A stretch of DNA of 64,000 bases from Anaerococcus obesiensis ph10 (GCF_000311745.1 NZ_HE978533.1:92087-156086), one strand, 5' to 3'; shown: positions 45,358 through 54,371, counted from the first letter of the stretch. The notes: a model not told the origin generated them from the sequence alone. Translations and numbers: made by a program.

Positions 45358-45580
45358 GACATCCTCCACTTTCTAGACATTTTTCTATTCTTAATATACC
45401 CTTTTTACTTTAATAATAAATTTGCTTATATTTAATTTAATAATCTTATCAAAAGCAAAATAATTTTAAATATTTTATCTTTTTCTTGTAAATGTATATA
45501 ATATAATTAAGAAAATTTAAAAATCCTTACGTGATTATATTTAATAAAAATATAATTTAAATAGTAAAAAAGGAGGAGAT

Positions 45581-46438
45581 ATGAAAAAGAAATTAGCACT
45601 AATTTTTACTATGGCTTTAATCTTTTCATCTTGTAGCGGAAAAATTATAAAAAATAATCAAAAAGAACCTGAAACAAAAAGCCAAACAAAAGAAACTCAA
45701 AAATTAGAAGAAGATAATTCAAACGAAAAAGTTTCTCAAAAAACAGAAAAAGACAATGTAGATAAAAAAATCGCAAAAGATAAGACAGACCAAAACGAAA
45801 ATCAAGAAACAAATACTACCAATAATCAAAATAATTCAGAAAACAAAACTCAAACTGTACCAACTCCTAGCCAAAAAAAATCTTATGTAACATTTACAAA
45901 TCCCGACCTATCAGACAATTCTAATAATTATCCTGAAGTTTTAAACGATTTAAATGGAAAAGAATTTCGATTTTCATCTGGAGCTGGCGGCTGGTGGACT
46001 ATATTAAATTTTACAGAAAATGGCAATTTTACAGGTGTCTATAAAGATTATGATGCTGAGAGTGTAGCTGTTTGTGAATTTAATGGAAAATTCTCAATTG
46101 ATTCAAAAGTAGATGAAACTTCCTATACTTTAAGACTTGATAGAGCAGAAATAAATAGTCCAGTAAATACTGAAGAAGTTCAAAATATTGATGGACAGGA
46201 TATGACAGTAAAATATGTCGATCTTCCTTACGGATTTGAAGCAAGTGATGAAAAAATTCATTCTTTCCAAGATAAATTTACCTTATATCTTCCTTTAAGA
46301 AAAAGATCAGAAATGAGTGATGATGTAAACTACTGGTTAGATATAACTATTAATCCATTTATAGAAAAAGACATAAGCAGAGTTTACATACTTGTAAACG
46401 AAATAAATCAATTTCCTTTCAGGGAACAAGTAAAATAA
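45581..46438 (+). CDS. Lipoprotein of unknown function
   Basis: A 285-residue lipoprotein. The signal peptide ends in a lipobox (IFSSC, Cys at 18). A long, disordered linker rich in Lys, Glu, Thr, Gln and Asn spans about 25-105. The folded domain follows, starting SYVTFTNPDLSDNS, with FRFSSGAGGWWTILNF near 128. Streptococcal-type lipoproteins with such domains are known but I cannot name the fold. AAGGAGGAG precedes the ATG. Its stop overlaps the ogt start as TAATG. Confidence 0.75.
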   Translation: MKKKLALIFTMALIFSSCSGKIIKNNQKEPETKSQTKETQKLEEDNSNEKVSQKTEKDNVDKKIAKDKTDQNENQETNTTNNQNNSENKTQTVPTPSQKKSYVTFTNPDLSDNSNNYPEVLNDLNGKEFRFSSGAGGWWTILNFTENGNFTGVYKDYDAESVAVCEFNGKFSIDSKVDETSYTLRLDRAEINSPVNTEEVQNIDGQDMTVKYVDLPYGFEASDEKIHSFQDKFTLYLPLRKRSEMSDDVNYWLDITINPFIEKDISRVYILVNEINQFPFREQVK

Positions 46439-46877
46439 TGAAAGCATATTATAAAAAAGATAAATTTATTTTTGAAATTGAATATAATGAAAAAATTGAA
46501 AAAATTGCTTTGGTTGATGAAGAAAAGTCTGGCAAAGAATCTTTTATTTCAGATTTTTCTTTTGAAGAAATTTCTGCCTTTCTTGATGGGAATTTAAAAA
46601 AATTTTCATTTGAAATAAATCCTCAAGGGACAGATTTTCAAAAAAAAGTTTGGAGAGAAATTGAAAAAATCCCTTATGGAAAGACTATAACATACAAAGA
46701 AATTGGCGAAAAAATAAATTCTAAGGCCTACCAAGCTATTGGCTCTGCTTGTGGGAAAAATCCAATTTTGTTGAGAATTCCCTGCCACAGAGTTGTAGGA
46801 AAAAATAATTTGGGTGGATTTTTTATGGACTTGATTTAAAAAAATATTTATTGGAGCTTGAAAAAAATAAAATATAA
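46438..46877 (+). pseudogene. ogt: Methylated-DNA-protein cysteine methyltransferase, frameshifted near the end
   Basis: This suicide enzyme takes methyl groups from O6-methylguanine. Residues 1-130 match the family: GTDFQKKVWREIEKIPYGKT (in part), AIGSACGKNP, and the active-site PCHRVVG near 118. The frame then stops early at 46839. Adding one T to the T6 run at 46819-46824 restores GGFFYGLDLKKYLLELE and a stop at 46875-46877, the normal end. So it is a one-base loss or a sequencing error. Confidence 0.85.
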
Positions 46878-46899
46878 ATGAATTGTAATAGGAATTTTT

Positions 46900-46942
46900 C
46901 TTAGGAAATTTTAATAGCTTAGTCTTTTTAAAATTTCCTAAG
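46900..46942 (+). terminator. Terminator after ogt
   Basis: A 14-base perfect stem, CTTAGGAAATTTTA and TAAAATTTCCTAAG, with a 15-base loop and a T run after it. It may also serve the oxidoreductase gene on the other strand. Confidence 0.85.
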
Positions 46943-46981
46943 ATTTTTTTCTTTTAATATTTCATAATTTTTTTCAAAAAT

Positions 46982-47983
46982 TTATTTACTACTTGGCTCT
47001 ATCATATTGTAACAATCTCTGATTTTCCCAGTTTTTTTCAATTTTTCAAACATTTCCAAAACATCTTTTGACTCAAAAAGTCTTTTTTCAAAAGCATTGT
47101 AATCTTTTTTTTCAAAAATTTTCTTAAAATATTCAAATTCATAAAAATACAAATCTTTTTCTTTTTTTATATCAATAATTTCAAGCTTTCCATCTGAAAA
47201 ACATTCAATTTTTTCTGCCTCTTGAATATTTCCCAAAACTTTTATATAGCCTTCTTCGCCTTGGATTATTATATAATTTTCACTTTTACTGTCTTTGGCA
47301 TTGGTAAATGATACAGAAAAATCTCCATAAGAGATCAAACCTTGCCCTGCAATATCAACGCCGTATGGATTTATATTTCCAAAATATGAATAATCTTTTC
47401 CTTTTCCAAAAAGTTCATAAATCAAATGCAAATTATAAATTCCAAGATCTGCCAAAGCTCCTGCCGAAAATTCGCTTTTAAAAATATTTTCAACAACTCC
47501 TTCTTTATATTTATCAAATCTTGATGAATATTGGGAATAATTAATCATACAAGTGGAAATTTTTCCGATTTTTCCCAAAAGATTTTTTAAAATCTCAAGG
47601 CTTGGCAAATATTTTATGGAAATCGCCTCAAACAAAAACAAATTTCTTTCTTTTGAAATTTTTATTAAATCATCAAGCTCTTTTGTATTGGTAAAAAATG
47701 GCTTTTCACAAATCACATTTTTATTTGCCAAAAGACACATTTTTGCCTGCTTATAATGCAAAGAATTTGGGCTTGCTATATAAGCAAAATCAATTTTTGG
47801 ATCTTCAAGCATTTTTTTAAGATCATCAAAAGATTTTTCTGCCCCAAATTTTTCTTTCAAATAATCAGCCTTTTCAATAGACCTTGAATAGGCTCCATAA
47901 TAATTATATCCGTCCATTTTTACCACAGTTTTCAAAACATTTTCAACTATAAAATTTGAACCTATGCTTACAAAGTTAATCAT
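46982..47983 (-). CDS. Gfo/Idh/MocA family oxidoreductase
   Basis: A 333-residue NAD(P)-dependent sugar-type dehydrogenase. The Rossmann start is atypical (MINFVSIGSNFIVENVL). VICEKPFFTN near 90 carries the family Glu-Lys-Pro motif, and GALADLGIYNLHLIYELFG near 177 the Asp/His catalytic region. Residue choices resemble small Firmicute members acting on unknown sugars or trans-dihydrodiol-like substrates. It overlaps the upstream membrane-protein gene by 8 bases, so they are translated together. Confidence 0.85.
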   Translation of the reverse strand: MINFVSIGSNFIVENVLKTVVKMDGYNYYGAYSRSIEKADYLKEKFGAEKSFDDLKKMLEDPKIDFAYIASPNSLHYKQAKMCLLANKNVICEKPFFTNTKELDDLIKISKERNLFLFEAISIKYLPSLEILKNLLGKIGKISTCMINYSQYSSRFDKYKEGVVENIFKSEFSAGALADLGIYNLHLIYELFGKGKDYSYFGNINPYGVDIAGQGLISYGDFSVSFTNAKDSKSENYIIIQGEEGYIKVLGNIQEAEKIECFSDGKLEIIDIKKEKDLYFYEFEYFKKIFEKKDYNAFEKRLFESKDVLEMFEKLKKTGKIRDCYNMIEPSSK

Positions 47984-48602
47984 ATAACCCCCTATTTTTT
48001 ACCCTAATATAAAAAATAATTGTAGAAATTAAATAACAAAAAATAAATAAATATATCAAAGAAAGTCTTTCAAAGACTAAAGTTATTAATAAATCAATAA
48101 AAAAAGATGGAAAAAATGATTTAATATAGCCTTTGCCTATATATTTATCTCCAATCATTGATTTTGGATATTCAGTAAATATAGGCTTATTATAAAATAA
48201 CAAAACTATATTCTCACTTGCCAATGTAGCAAGAATTAAAATTATAATATCAAAAAAATCTTTGATACCTACTAATTTATATTTTAACAAAAAACTAAGT
48301 AGGAAAACCAAAATTACTAGCACACCTGTAAGAAAAATTGTGAATAAATTTTTACTTAAAATATATGATAGAATATTATTTTTATTAAGCTTTTTCTTAT
48401 CCTCAAAATAAATTTCATCCGAAAGACAAGCCTCTCTAAAAATAAGGGAGGTCAAAAGAGAAATAAAAAAATAAAATAAAAATATTAGTCCTCCCCTATT
48501 TATCAACAATTTCAAAGATAGATATACCATAGCTAAAATTGTAAAAATAATAAAAATTAATTTTTCATCAAAATATTTTTTGAATGTATCTTTAAAAAAC
48601 AT
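47976..48602 (-). CDS. Membrane protein of unknown function
   Basis: A 208-residue protein with about six predicted membrane helices, containing LIFREACLSDEIYFEDKKKLNK around 55-77 (in part) between helices. No family recognised. The ATG at 48600-48602 follows GGGAGG and is preferred to an upstream start inside the palindrome. It is divergent from the gene at 48660 and shares a short intergenic palindrome with it. Confidence 0.7.
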   Translation of the reverse strand: MFFKDTFKKYFDEKLIFIIFTILAMVYLSLKLLINRGGLIFLFYFFISLLTSLIFREACLSDEIYFEDKKKLNKNNILSYILSKNLFTIFLTGVLVILVFLLSFLLKYKLVGIKDFFDIIILILATLASENIVLLFYNKPIFTEYPKSMIGDKYIGKGYIKSFFPSFFIDLLITLVFERLSLIYLFIFCYLISTIIFYIRVKNRGLYD

Positions 48603-48620
48603 ATATCCTCCCAATAAATT

Positions 48621-48641
48621 TTTACCCAAGTATTGGGTAAA
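48621..48641. promoter_or_regulatory. Palindrome between divergent membrane-protein genes
   Basis: TTTACCCAA (48621-48629) and TTGGGTAAA (48633-48641) are perfectly complementary around GTA. It lies between two divergent ribosome sites only 58 bases apart, suiting a shared operator or an RNA hairpin. Confidence 0.6.
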
Positions 48642-48659
48642 CTAATTATAGGAGGAATT

Positions 48660-49106
48660 ATGAAATATTTTTTATTAATATGTTTAGTAGTATGGATTAT
48701 CTTTATCAAATCCATACAAAATAAAATAATTACTAAGATCATGTTTTTACCAATATATTATTTTATTTGCCTAGGACTTTTTTTGATTTTATTTTTGATA
48801 ATTTACAAATTTTCTTTTACTTTTCTAGATTTTTCCATAATTTTTTTGATAAGCTTTGGATTTTTCTTATCCTTAAAAAGTCAAGGAGTTACAAAAAATT
48901 CTATTATTATTTTTGAAAAAATTCCTGTTTTCCCAAAATTTATAAAGTTTAAATACATAAAAAATATAGAAACTATAGAAAATTCAAAATATCCAAAGTG
49001 TAGAATTTGAGCTTATGGAAATTTTTATGATTTTTACTTTAAAGATTACAAATATATAGTGATTTTTAAAAATATTTTTGAAAATTACATAGATCATAAA
49101 CTTTAA
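48660..49106 (+). pseudogene. Small membrane protein interrupted by TGA
   Basis: From an ATG behind AGGAGG the frame encodes two or three membrane helices (residues 1-65) and a soluble tail. A TGA at 49008-49010 stops it after 116 codons, but the same frame continues with AYGNFYDFYFKDYKYIVIF and ends normally at 49104-49106. The tail looks like a genuine protein (alternating aromatic strands), as in small uncharacterised membrane proteins whose C-terminal domain binds at the membrane surface. Nonsense mutation (for instance TGG to TGA) is the simplest explanation. Confidence 0.6.
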
Positions 49107-49651
49107 CCTAGTATATGATTAAAAATCTTAAATTTAAAGCCTAGGTAAAATAAGTTAGCATTATACAAAATATAATTTTATTTTACATAAGATATAAATA
49201 TCTAATAAAATTTATAAATTTCAACTATGTAAAATAAAAAGATTGGTTCAAATTTTAAAATTTTTCTATTATTGCCTCGACATTATCAATTCAAATAAAA
49301 CAAATTTATGTGATCAGAATTCTTATATTTAAATGAATAATTTTTTACAACAGACATTTATTTTTACATTTTACACTAATCAGTTAATAAAAAACTTTTA
49401 TAATTTTTAGTTTTAAACATAAGCTCAACATTTATTTTCATAATGATTTTACAAGTTTCATTTTTCCAAATATCAAATTTAAAATATAAGTTTTAAAGAT
49501 TTAATAATAGAAAAAATTTTTATAGCTTAGATTTTAAAGTTTATCCATATTCTTATTGATTTCATTGGTTTTTTTATATTTTCGTAGAGAAGTTTCTTCA
49601 TCCATTTATTTTAAATTTTTAGAAAATTTTAATTGATAATGCAAATCATTC
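49107..49651. other. AT-rich gap without genes
   Basis: No supported gene in either strand. It contains a perfect 14-base inverted repeat, TTTTATTTTACATA (49176-49189) and TATGTAAAATAAAA (49226-49239), with a 36-base spacer. Otherwise it is low-complexity A/T sequence, possibly the remains of a decayed gene. Confidence 0.6.
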
Positions 49652-49705
49652 TTGACATTTGTTATTTTTATTGCTAATATTTAGTTGTCGATAGTTAATT
49701 AACTA
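49652..49705 (+). promoter_or_regulatory. Promoter and palindrome of the zinc uptake operon
   Basis: TTGACA (49652-49657) and TAATAT (49675-49680) are 17 bases apart. The perfect palindrome TAGTTAATTAACTA (49692-49705) lies just after the start point and is a candidate site for a zinc-responsive repressor. It is not the exact AdcR consensus TTAAC-GTTAA; the half-sites are in the opposite order. Confidence 0.7.
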
Positions 49706-49744
49706 AAAATACAAATTTATAAATTAAATAATAAGGAGAATAAA

Positions 49745-50431
49745 ATGAAAAATAAAAAATCACTTAGTTTAATTGCCCTTTTATCTTTGGGCCTTGTTAT
49801 GACAGCTTGTCAAAAAGATCAAAAAAATGATGAGACTTCAAGTTCAAATGTTTCTCAAGAAATGAAAAAAGATGATGCTTCAAATGTAAGCGATTCTTCT
49901 TCAAATATTGAAGAGAAAAAAGAAGATTCAGCAGAGGTAAGTCTTTCTGACTGGGAAGGCGAATGGAATGATATGGGCGGATATCTTGACAAAGATGAAG
50001 TTCAAAGTGCTTTTAAAACTTTAGCTGAAAAAGAAAAAGTTGATGAAAAAGAAGCTAAGGAAAATTATTTAAAGAAAAGAAAATGTGATTTTGGTGGTCT
50101 TGAAATAAAAGATAATAAAATCAAATTCTTAAAAGATTTCCCTGATAAAAAAGGTGAAGTTATCGGTGAGAGCGAATATAAATATGTTGGAAAAGAAGAA
50201 GTTGAACATGGTGGTCATAAATTAGAATGGGATATTTTTGAAGCTGTAAATGATGATGCGCCTTATAAATTTATTCTTATGATGCCAATTCATGGGGAAG
50301 AAAGTCTAACACATTTCCATATGAGATATGGTGATGATAAGGAAAGTTTATTAAAAGATGAAGGATGGTTCCCTACTTTTGTAAAACCAAATACAACTGA
50401 TGCACAAATAATTGATGAAATTACTGAATAG
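49745..50431 (+). CDS. zinT: ZinT/YodA family metal-binding lipoprotein
   Basis: A 228-residue lipoprotein. The signal peptide ends in a lipobox (VMTAC, Cys near 21), followed by a Ser/Asp/Lys linker and a ZinT lipocalin domain from about 68 (LSDWEGEWNDMGGYLD). EHGGHKLEWDIFEA and LTHFHMRYGDD hold the metal-binding histidines. ZinT passes zinc to ZnuA-type proteins. In streptococci the same domain is fused to AdcA; here it is a separate protein in front of the AdcA-like gene. Confidence 0.92.
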   Translation: MKNKKSLSLIALLSLGLVMTACQKDQKNDETSSSNVSQEMKKDDASNVSDSSSNIEEKKEDSAEVSLSDWEGEWNDMGGYLDKDEVQSAFKTLAEKEKVDEKEAKENYLKKRKCDFGGLEIKDNKIKFLKDFPDKKGEVIGESEYKYVGKEEVEHGGHKLEWDIFEAVNDDAPYKFILMMPIHGEESLTHFHMRYGDDKESLLKDEGWFPTFVKPNTTDAQIIDEITE

Positions 50432-50438
50432 ATTATGT

Positions 50439-50458
50439 GGGTTGAAATTTTTCAACCC
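50439..50458 (+). terminator. Attenuating hairpin between zinT and znuA
   Basis: GGGTTGAA and TTCAACCC pair perfectly around a 4-base loop, followed by a short pyrimidine run. It probably lowers, rather than stops, transcription into the transporter genes. Confidence 0.6.
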
Positions 50459-50476
50459 TCTTTCTAAGGAGGAAGA

Positions 50477-51817
50477 ATGAAAAAAAGATATATAAGTTTT
50501 TTTGTTTTCTTGCTTTTTCTTTTTAGCTCTTGTGCAAACAAGAATGAACACTCTTCCGATAAACCTTTGGTTTATACTTCCTTTTATCCTGTTTATGAAA
50601 TGACAAAAATGATTGGTGATGACACGATAGATGTAGAATCTTTTATGCCCCTTGATAAGCAACCTCACCTTTGGGAGCCAAGTCCTAAAGATATGAAAAA
50701 ACTTGCAAAATGTGATCTTTTGGTTGTAAATGGCGCCAATATGGAACCTTGGCTTGATAAGGTTAAGGAAAATTTACCAAATCTTGATATTTTAAAATTA
50801 TCTGATTCTGTTGACCTTATTACTTATAAGGGAGCAGCAGCTATCGGTGATTTTCAATATATGTCCAAAGTAAATTTAAAAAAAGGAAAAAATAAATTTG
50901 ATTTTGGTCACACTCACGAAGATATGATGAGGGTTGCCTTTATAAAAGATGATGGTACTCGTGGAGAAAATTTGGTAAAAAAATGTAAAGATATAATGGG
51001 CCAAAAGGGAGAGCTAATTCATCAAAAAGAAACTTTCGATCTTGAAGAAGGAAAGGTTTATGGACTTGAAATGGGACATGAATCTGGAGAAATTTTCTTT
51101 AATATTCCAAAAGATGGAGATTATATTTTTATAAGCGACAGGATAAGTGAAGATCTTCTTCCATATAATTTGGTTGGAAGTAATGGTAAATTTTTAAAAG
51201 ATGAAAAAAAAGAAGAACCTTTGATGGAAGGTTCATCTTCTGGATTTGATAAAATAACTTATGATCCCCACTCATGGTTATCCATTACCAATGCAAAAAA
51301 ATATTTGAATGCTATCAATGAAAAATTAACCGAAAAATATCCGAAAAATGAAAGAATTTATAGGAAAAATAAATTAAAGTATGTTGATAAACTTACTGAT
51401 ATTGATGCAAATTATAAGGAAAAATTTTCAAAAATTGACAAAAATAAAAGAAATTTCTTGGTAATTCATTATGCCTATGCTTATATAGCAAGAGATTTTG
51501 ATTTGATTCAATATCCACTTCAAGGTCTAACAAGTTTAGAAAATCCTAGCCTTAAAACTATAAAAAAAGCCATAGACTTTTCTGAAAGCAAAAATGTTTC
51601 CACAGTTTTTTATGAATATGGACAAAATCCAAAACAAGCTCAGGCTTTGGCTGAAGAAATTGGTGGAAAAATCTCTCCTCTTGCTTCTATGGAATATGTT
51701 AATAAGGAACAGGAGAAAGGTAAACTTAATTATATTGATCTTATGGAAATGAATCTTGAAAATCTCTACAAATCTATGACCGAGGAGGAAAATAATGAAA
51801 GCAGTATCAATAAATAA
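50477..51817 (+). CDS. znuA: Zinc ABC transporter substrate-binding lipoprotein with inserted domain
   Basis: A 446-residue cluster 9 metal-binding lipoprotein (AdcA/ZnuA type). Lipobox LFSSC near residue 19. Metal ligands appear in KQPHLWEPS near 63, DPHSWLS near 260, VIHYAYAYIARDF near 328 and YEYGQNPKQA near 370. Between the first two, where relatives carry a short His-rich loop, there are about 130 extra residues (115-245) that look like a beta-rich domain and include FGHTHEDMM and MGHESGEIFF. Family members are normally about 300 residues. The insert may bind metal or take part in transfer from ZinT. Confidence 0.9.
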   Translation: MKKRYISFFVFLLFLFSSCANKNEHSSDKPLVYTSFYPVYEMTKMIGDDTIDVESFMPLDKQPHLWEPSPKDMKKLAKCDLLVVNGANMEPWLDKVKENLPNLDILKLSDSVDLITYKGAAAIGDFQYMSKVNLKKGKNKFDFGHTHEDMMRVAFIKDDGTRGENLVKKCKDIMGQKGELIHQKETFDLEEGKVYGLEMGHESGEIFFNIPKDGDYIFISDRISEDLLPYNLVGSNGKFLKDEKKEEPLMEGSSSGFDKITYDPHSWLSITNAKKYLNAINEKLTEKYPKNERIYRKNKLKYVDKLTDIDANYKEKFSKIDKNKRNFLVIHYAYAYIARDFDLIQYPLQGLTSLENPSLKTIKKAIDFSESKNVSTVFYEYGQNPKQAQALAEEIGGKISPLASMEYVNKEQEKGKLNYIDLMEMNLENLYKSMTEEENNESSINK

Positions 51818-52466
51818 TTTGAATTTTTCTTATTCACAAATTCCTGTTTTAAAAAATTGCAATTTGAATGTTGATGTTGGTGAATTTACGGTAATTCTTG
51901 GTGGAAATGGTTCAGGTAAATCAACTTTAATAAAGCTTATGCTTGGAGAATTAAAAAGTAATAGTGGAGAAATTAAAATTCTTGGCAAAAATATTGAAGA
52001 TTATGTTTCTTTTAAAGACATTGGCTATGTCCCACAAATAAATATAGTAAATAAAATTGCCTTTCCTATAACTTGCCTTGAACTAGTTTCATTAAATCTT
52101 TATGAAGAATTTGGTCTTATTAAAATCCCTAAGAAAAATCATTACCAAAAAGCAAAAGATATACTAAAAAAAATGGGTATGGAAAATTATATCAACACTC
52201 CTGTAAATGAATTGTCGGGAGGTCTTGCTCAAAGGGCGATGATTTCAAAAGCTATGATAAATGATCCAAAAATTTTAATTCTTGATGAACCGACAGCAGG
52301 AGTTGATAAATATTCTAAGGACCATTTTTTTGAAACAATAGATTTTCTTTCAAAAAAATTTAATGTAACTATAATTATGGTTACTCACGAATTAAAAGAA
52401 ATGGAATCTTTAAATATTAAAATGACAAAATATGAAATGATAGAAGGGAGTTTGAAAAAATGCTAG
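51795..52466 (+). CDS. znuC: Zinc ABC transporter ATP-binding protein
   Basis: A 223-residue ATPase with Walker A GGNGSGKST near 34, signature LSGGLAQRAM near 134 and Walker B ILILDEPTAGVD near 154. The ATG follows GAGGAGG inside the end of znuA, an overlap of 23 bases, so synthesis is tightly coupled. Confidence 0.94.
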   Translation: MKAVSINNLNFSYSQIPVLKNCNLNVDVGEFTVILGGNGSGKSTLIKLMLGELKSNSGEIKILGKNIEDYVSFKDIGYVPQINIVNKIAFPITCLELVSLNLYEEFGLIKIPKKNHYQKAKDILKKMGMENYINTPVNELSGGLAQRAMISKAMINDPKILILDEPTAGVDKYSKDHFFETIDFLSKKFNVTIIMVTHELKEMESLNIKMTKYEMIEGSLKKC

Positions 52467-53260
52467 AATTTGCTTTTATGAGAAAGGCACTTATTTTGGG
52501 ATTTTTACTTTCTATTATGATTCCTATAATAGGAATTGTAATGGTAAATAGAAAAACTTCCATGATAGGTGATGCCCTATCTCACACAGCTCTTGCTGGA
52601 GTTGGAATGGGATTAATATTAGGTTTTGATCCTCTTTTGGGATCATCAATTGTTTGTATTGTAGCTGCCTTTTTGATAGAACTTATAAGAAAAAAACTTC
52701 CCCAATATGGAGATATGGCAACAGCAGTTATTATGAGTACTGGTTTAGGAATCGCAGCCATTCTTTCAGATTTTGCTCCAGGTGGAAATTCTTTTGAATC
52801 TTACCTTTTTGGATCAATTTCATCAGTTACAGATAGAGATATAGTAAATACAAGTATTGCCTTTATTTTGGTTTTAATATTATCAATTTCAAGATATTCA
52901 TCTCTTTTAGCTATAGCGATAGATCCAAATACAGCTAGGCTTTCTGGAGTAAAAGTAAAAAGACTTGATGCATCTTTTACTCTCCTTGCAGCCATAACTA
53001 TAGCCTTGTCTGTAAAAATAATTGGAGCTTTAATGGTTACAAGCTTAATAGTTTTACCAGTAGCAACAGCCTTAATTATTGCTAAAAGTTATAAACAAAC
53101 ATTTTTTATAACAATTACACTCGGCGTAATCTATATGATGCTTGGTATTATTCTAAGTTATCAATTCGATATAAAACCCGGTGGAGCAATTGTTGTAAAT
53201 GCAATAATAGGAATGTTAATATTTGTTTTATATAAAAAGTTAAGAAAAAATAAAGTATAA
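52460..53260 (+). CDS. znuB: Zinc ABC transporter permease
   Basis: A 266-residue ABC-3 family permease with about eight membrane helices. GDALSHTALAGVGMG near 37 and DPNTARLSGVKVKRLD near 153 are conserved landmarks. It overlaps znuC by 7 bases and closes the operon. Confidence 0.94.
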   Translation: MLEFAFMRKALILGFLLSIMIPIIGIVMVNRKTSMIGDALSHTALAGVGMGLILGFDPLLGSSIVCIVAAFLIELIRKKLPQYGDMATAVIMSTGLGIAAILSDFAPGGNSFESYLFGSISSVTDRDIVNTSIAFILVLILSISRYSSLLAIAIDPNTARLSGVKVKRLDASFTLLAAITIALSVKIIGALMVTSLIVLPVATALIIAKSYKQTFFITITLGVIYMMLGIILSYQFDIKPGGAIVVNAIIGMLIFVLYKKLRKNKV

Positions 53261-53264
53261 AAAT

Positions 53265-53300
53265 TGGGCTTTTACAGAATCTTATATTTTGTAAAGCCCA
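53265..53300 (+). terminator. Terminator of the zinc uptake operon
   Basis: TGGGCTTTTACA pairs with TGTAAAGCCCA with one bulged T around a 13-base loop, followed by TTTTAAATTT. Confidence 0.75.
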
Positions 53301-53449
53301 TTTTAAATTTAAAAATTTCACTTAAATTCAATTCGATTTTATAACTTTAATAAAATTAATATTTTAAATATAGATTAAATTGATTTATAAATGTTTTTTT
53401 GGTAAACTGTTTATATATTGTGCAAATGTTTTCTAATGGAGATTATCTT

Positions 53450-53543
53450 ATGAAAATTTCATAAAAAAATACTCTTATCAATCATATTTGTCCTAATTAT
53501 TCTTTTTATTATCGCCATTATTACTTATTATTCTTTTAAATAA
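53450..53543 (+). pseudogene. Possible 30-residue membrane peptide, out of frame at its start
   Basis: A GGAGA site precedes ATG AAA ATT TCA TAA. The next frame is open from CATAAAAAAATA and encodes KKILLSIIFVLIILFIIAII, a single membrane helix, ending at 53541-53543. Removing one T from the TTT at 53457-53459 would join them. It directly precedes a lipoprotein gene. It could be a leader peptide, a small membrane toxin or chance. Confidence 0.35.
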
Positions 53544-53558
53544 TCACAAGGAGCCTTA

Positions 53559-54347
53559 ATGAAAATAAAAATTGAACTATTACTTATTATAAGCTTATTT
53601 TCTATATTTGTAGGATGTAATATCATAAAAAATGAAAAAAATTTTTCTGAAGAAGAAATAAAAAAAGACGCCTTTATTATGTATAATCCTAAAAAAGAAA
53701 ATGCAAAAAGCATTGAAACTTACAAGTCTTCTATGGCTGATGAGCTTTTTGAAGATACTTATGCTTACAAAATTTATGAAAAAAATAAGGAAAATCTTGG
53801 CAAAACTCGTGATATTCTTATGGAAGAATGCATTGATTACGCAAATAATTTGTATTTTATTTTTAGCTCTGATCTTGAAAAAATCAAAAAAAATAAGGGA
53901 AGTCTTAGGGCTAATTTGACTAATGAAAACGGCGAAGAATCTATCGAAAAAAGTTTATACGAAACTCAGCTTTTGGCAATTTGTGACACTTCTTCCAAAC
54001 TTTATTATGCAATAAATGATTTAAAACTTGTAAATGATTTGATGGGAAATTCCTCTGATGATTTAAAAATTTATACAAAAGATTTTGTTGAAAAAAACGG
54101 GGAAAGTTTGCTTGATGACCAAATGAAAAATTTTGGTTTTGCTTATAATGATAAGGCTAAAGAAACTATAGAAAATCTTATAATATCCTATCTGGATGAA
54201 TTTAAAAAAGATCTCCCTCACAAAGATGGAGATAAGACAAATATTAAAATCGAAAAAGAAGTTAAGCTCAGCATGGAAAAGCTTGAAATTTTGAAATATT
54301 TTGATGATTTAGAAAAAGCTTTGAGAAAAACTTATAAGGAAAATTAA
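53559..54347 (+). CDS. Lipoprotein of unknown function
   Basis: A 262-residue lipoprotein with lipobox IFVGC (Cys at 20). The mature part is almost entirely helical and charged (for example KTRDILMEECIDYANNLYF near 79 and KETIENLIISYLDEFKKDL near 210). No family recognised. AAGGAGCC precedes the ATG. A terminator shared with clpC follows. Confidence 0.75.
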   Translation: MKIKIELLLIISLFSIFVGCNIIKNEKNFSEEEIKKDAFIMYNPKKENAKSIETYKSSMADELFEDTYAYKIYEKNKENLGKTRDILMEECIDYANNLYFIFSSDLEKIKKNKGSLRANLTNENGEESIEKSLYETQLLAICDTSSKLYYAINDLKLVNDLMGNSSDDLKIYTKDFVEKNGESLLDDQMKNFGFAYNDKAKETIENLIISYLDEFKKDLPHKDGDKTNIKIEKEVKLSMEKLEILKYFDDLEKALRKTYKEN

Positions 54348-54371
54348 AAAAATTAAATAATTTCAATCAAA

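Noticed and set aside
49692-49705. A standard AdcR box
   Set aside because: The consensus order TTAAC-GTTAA is not present; the half-sites are inverted.
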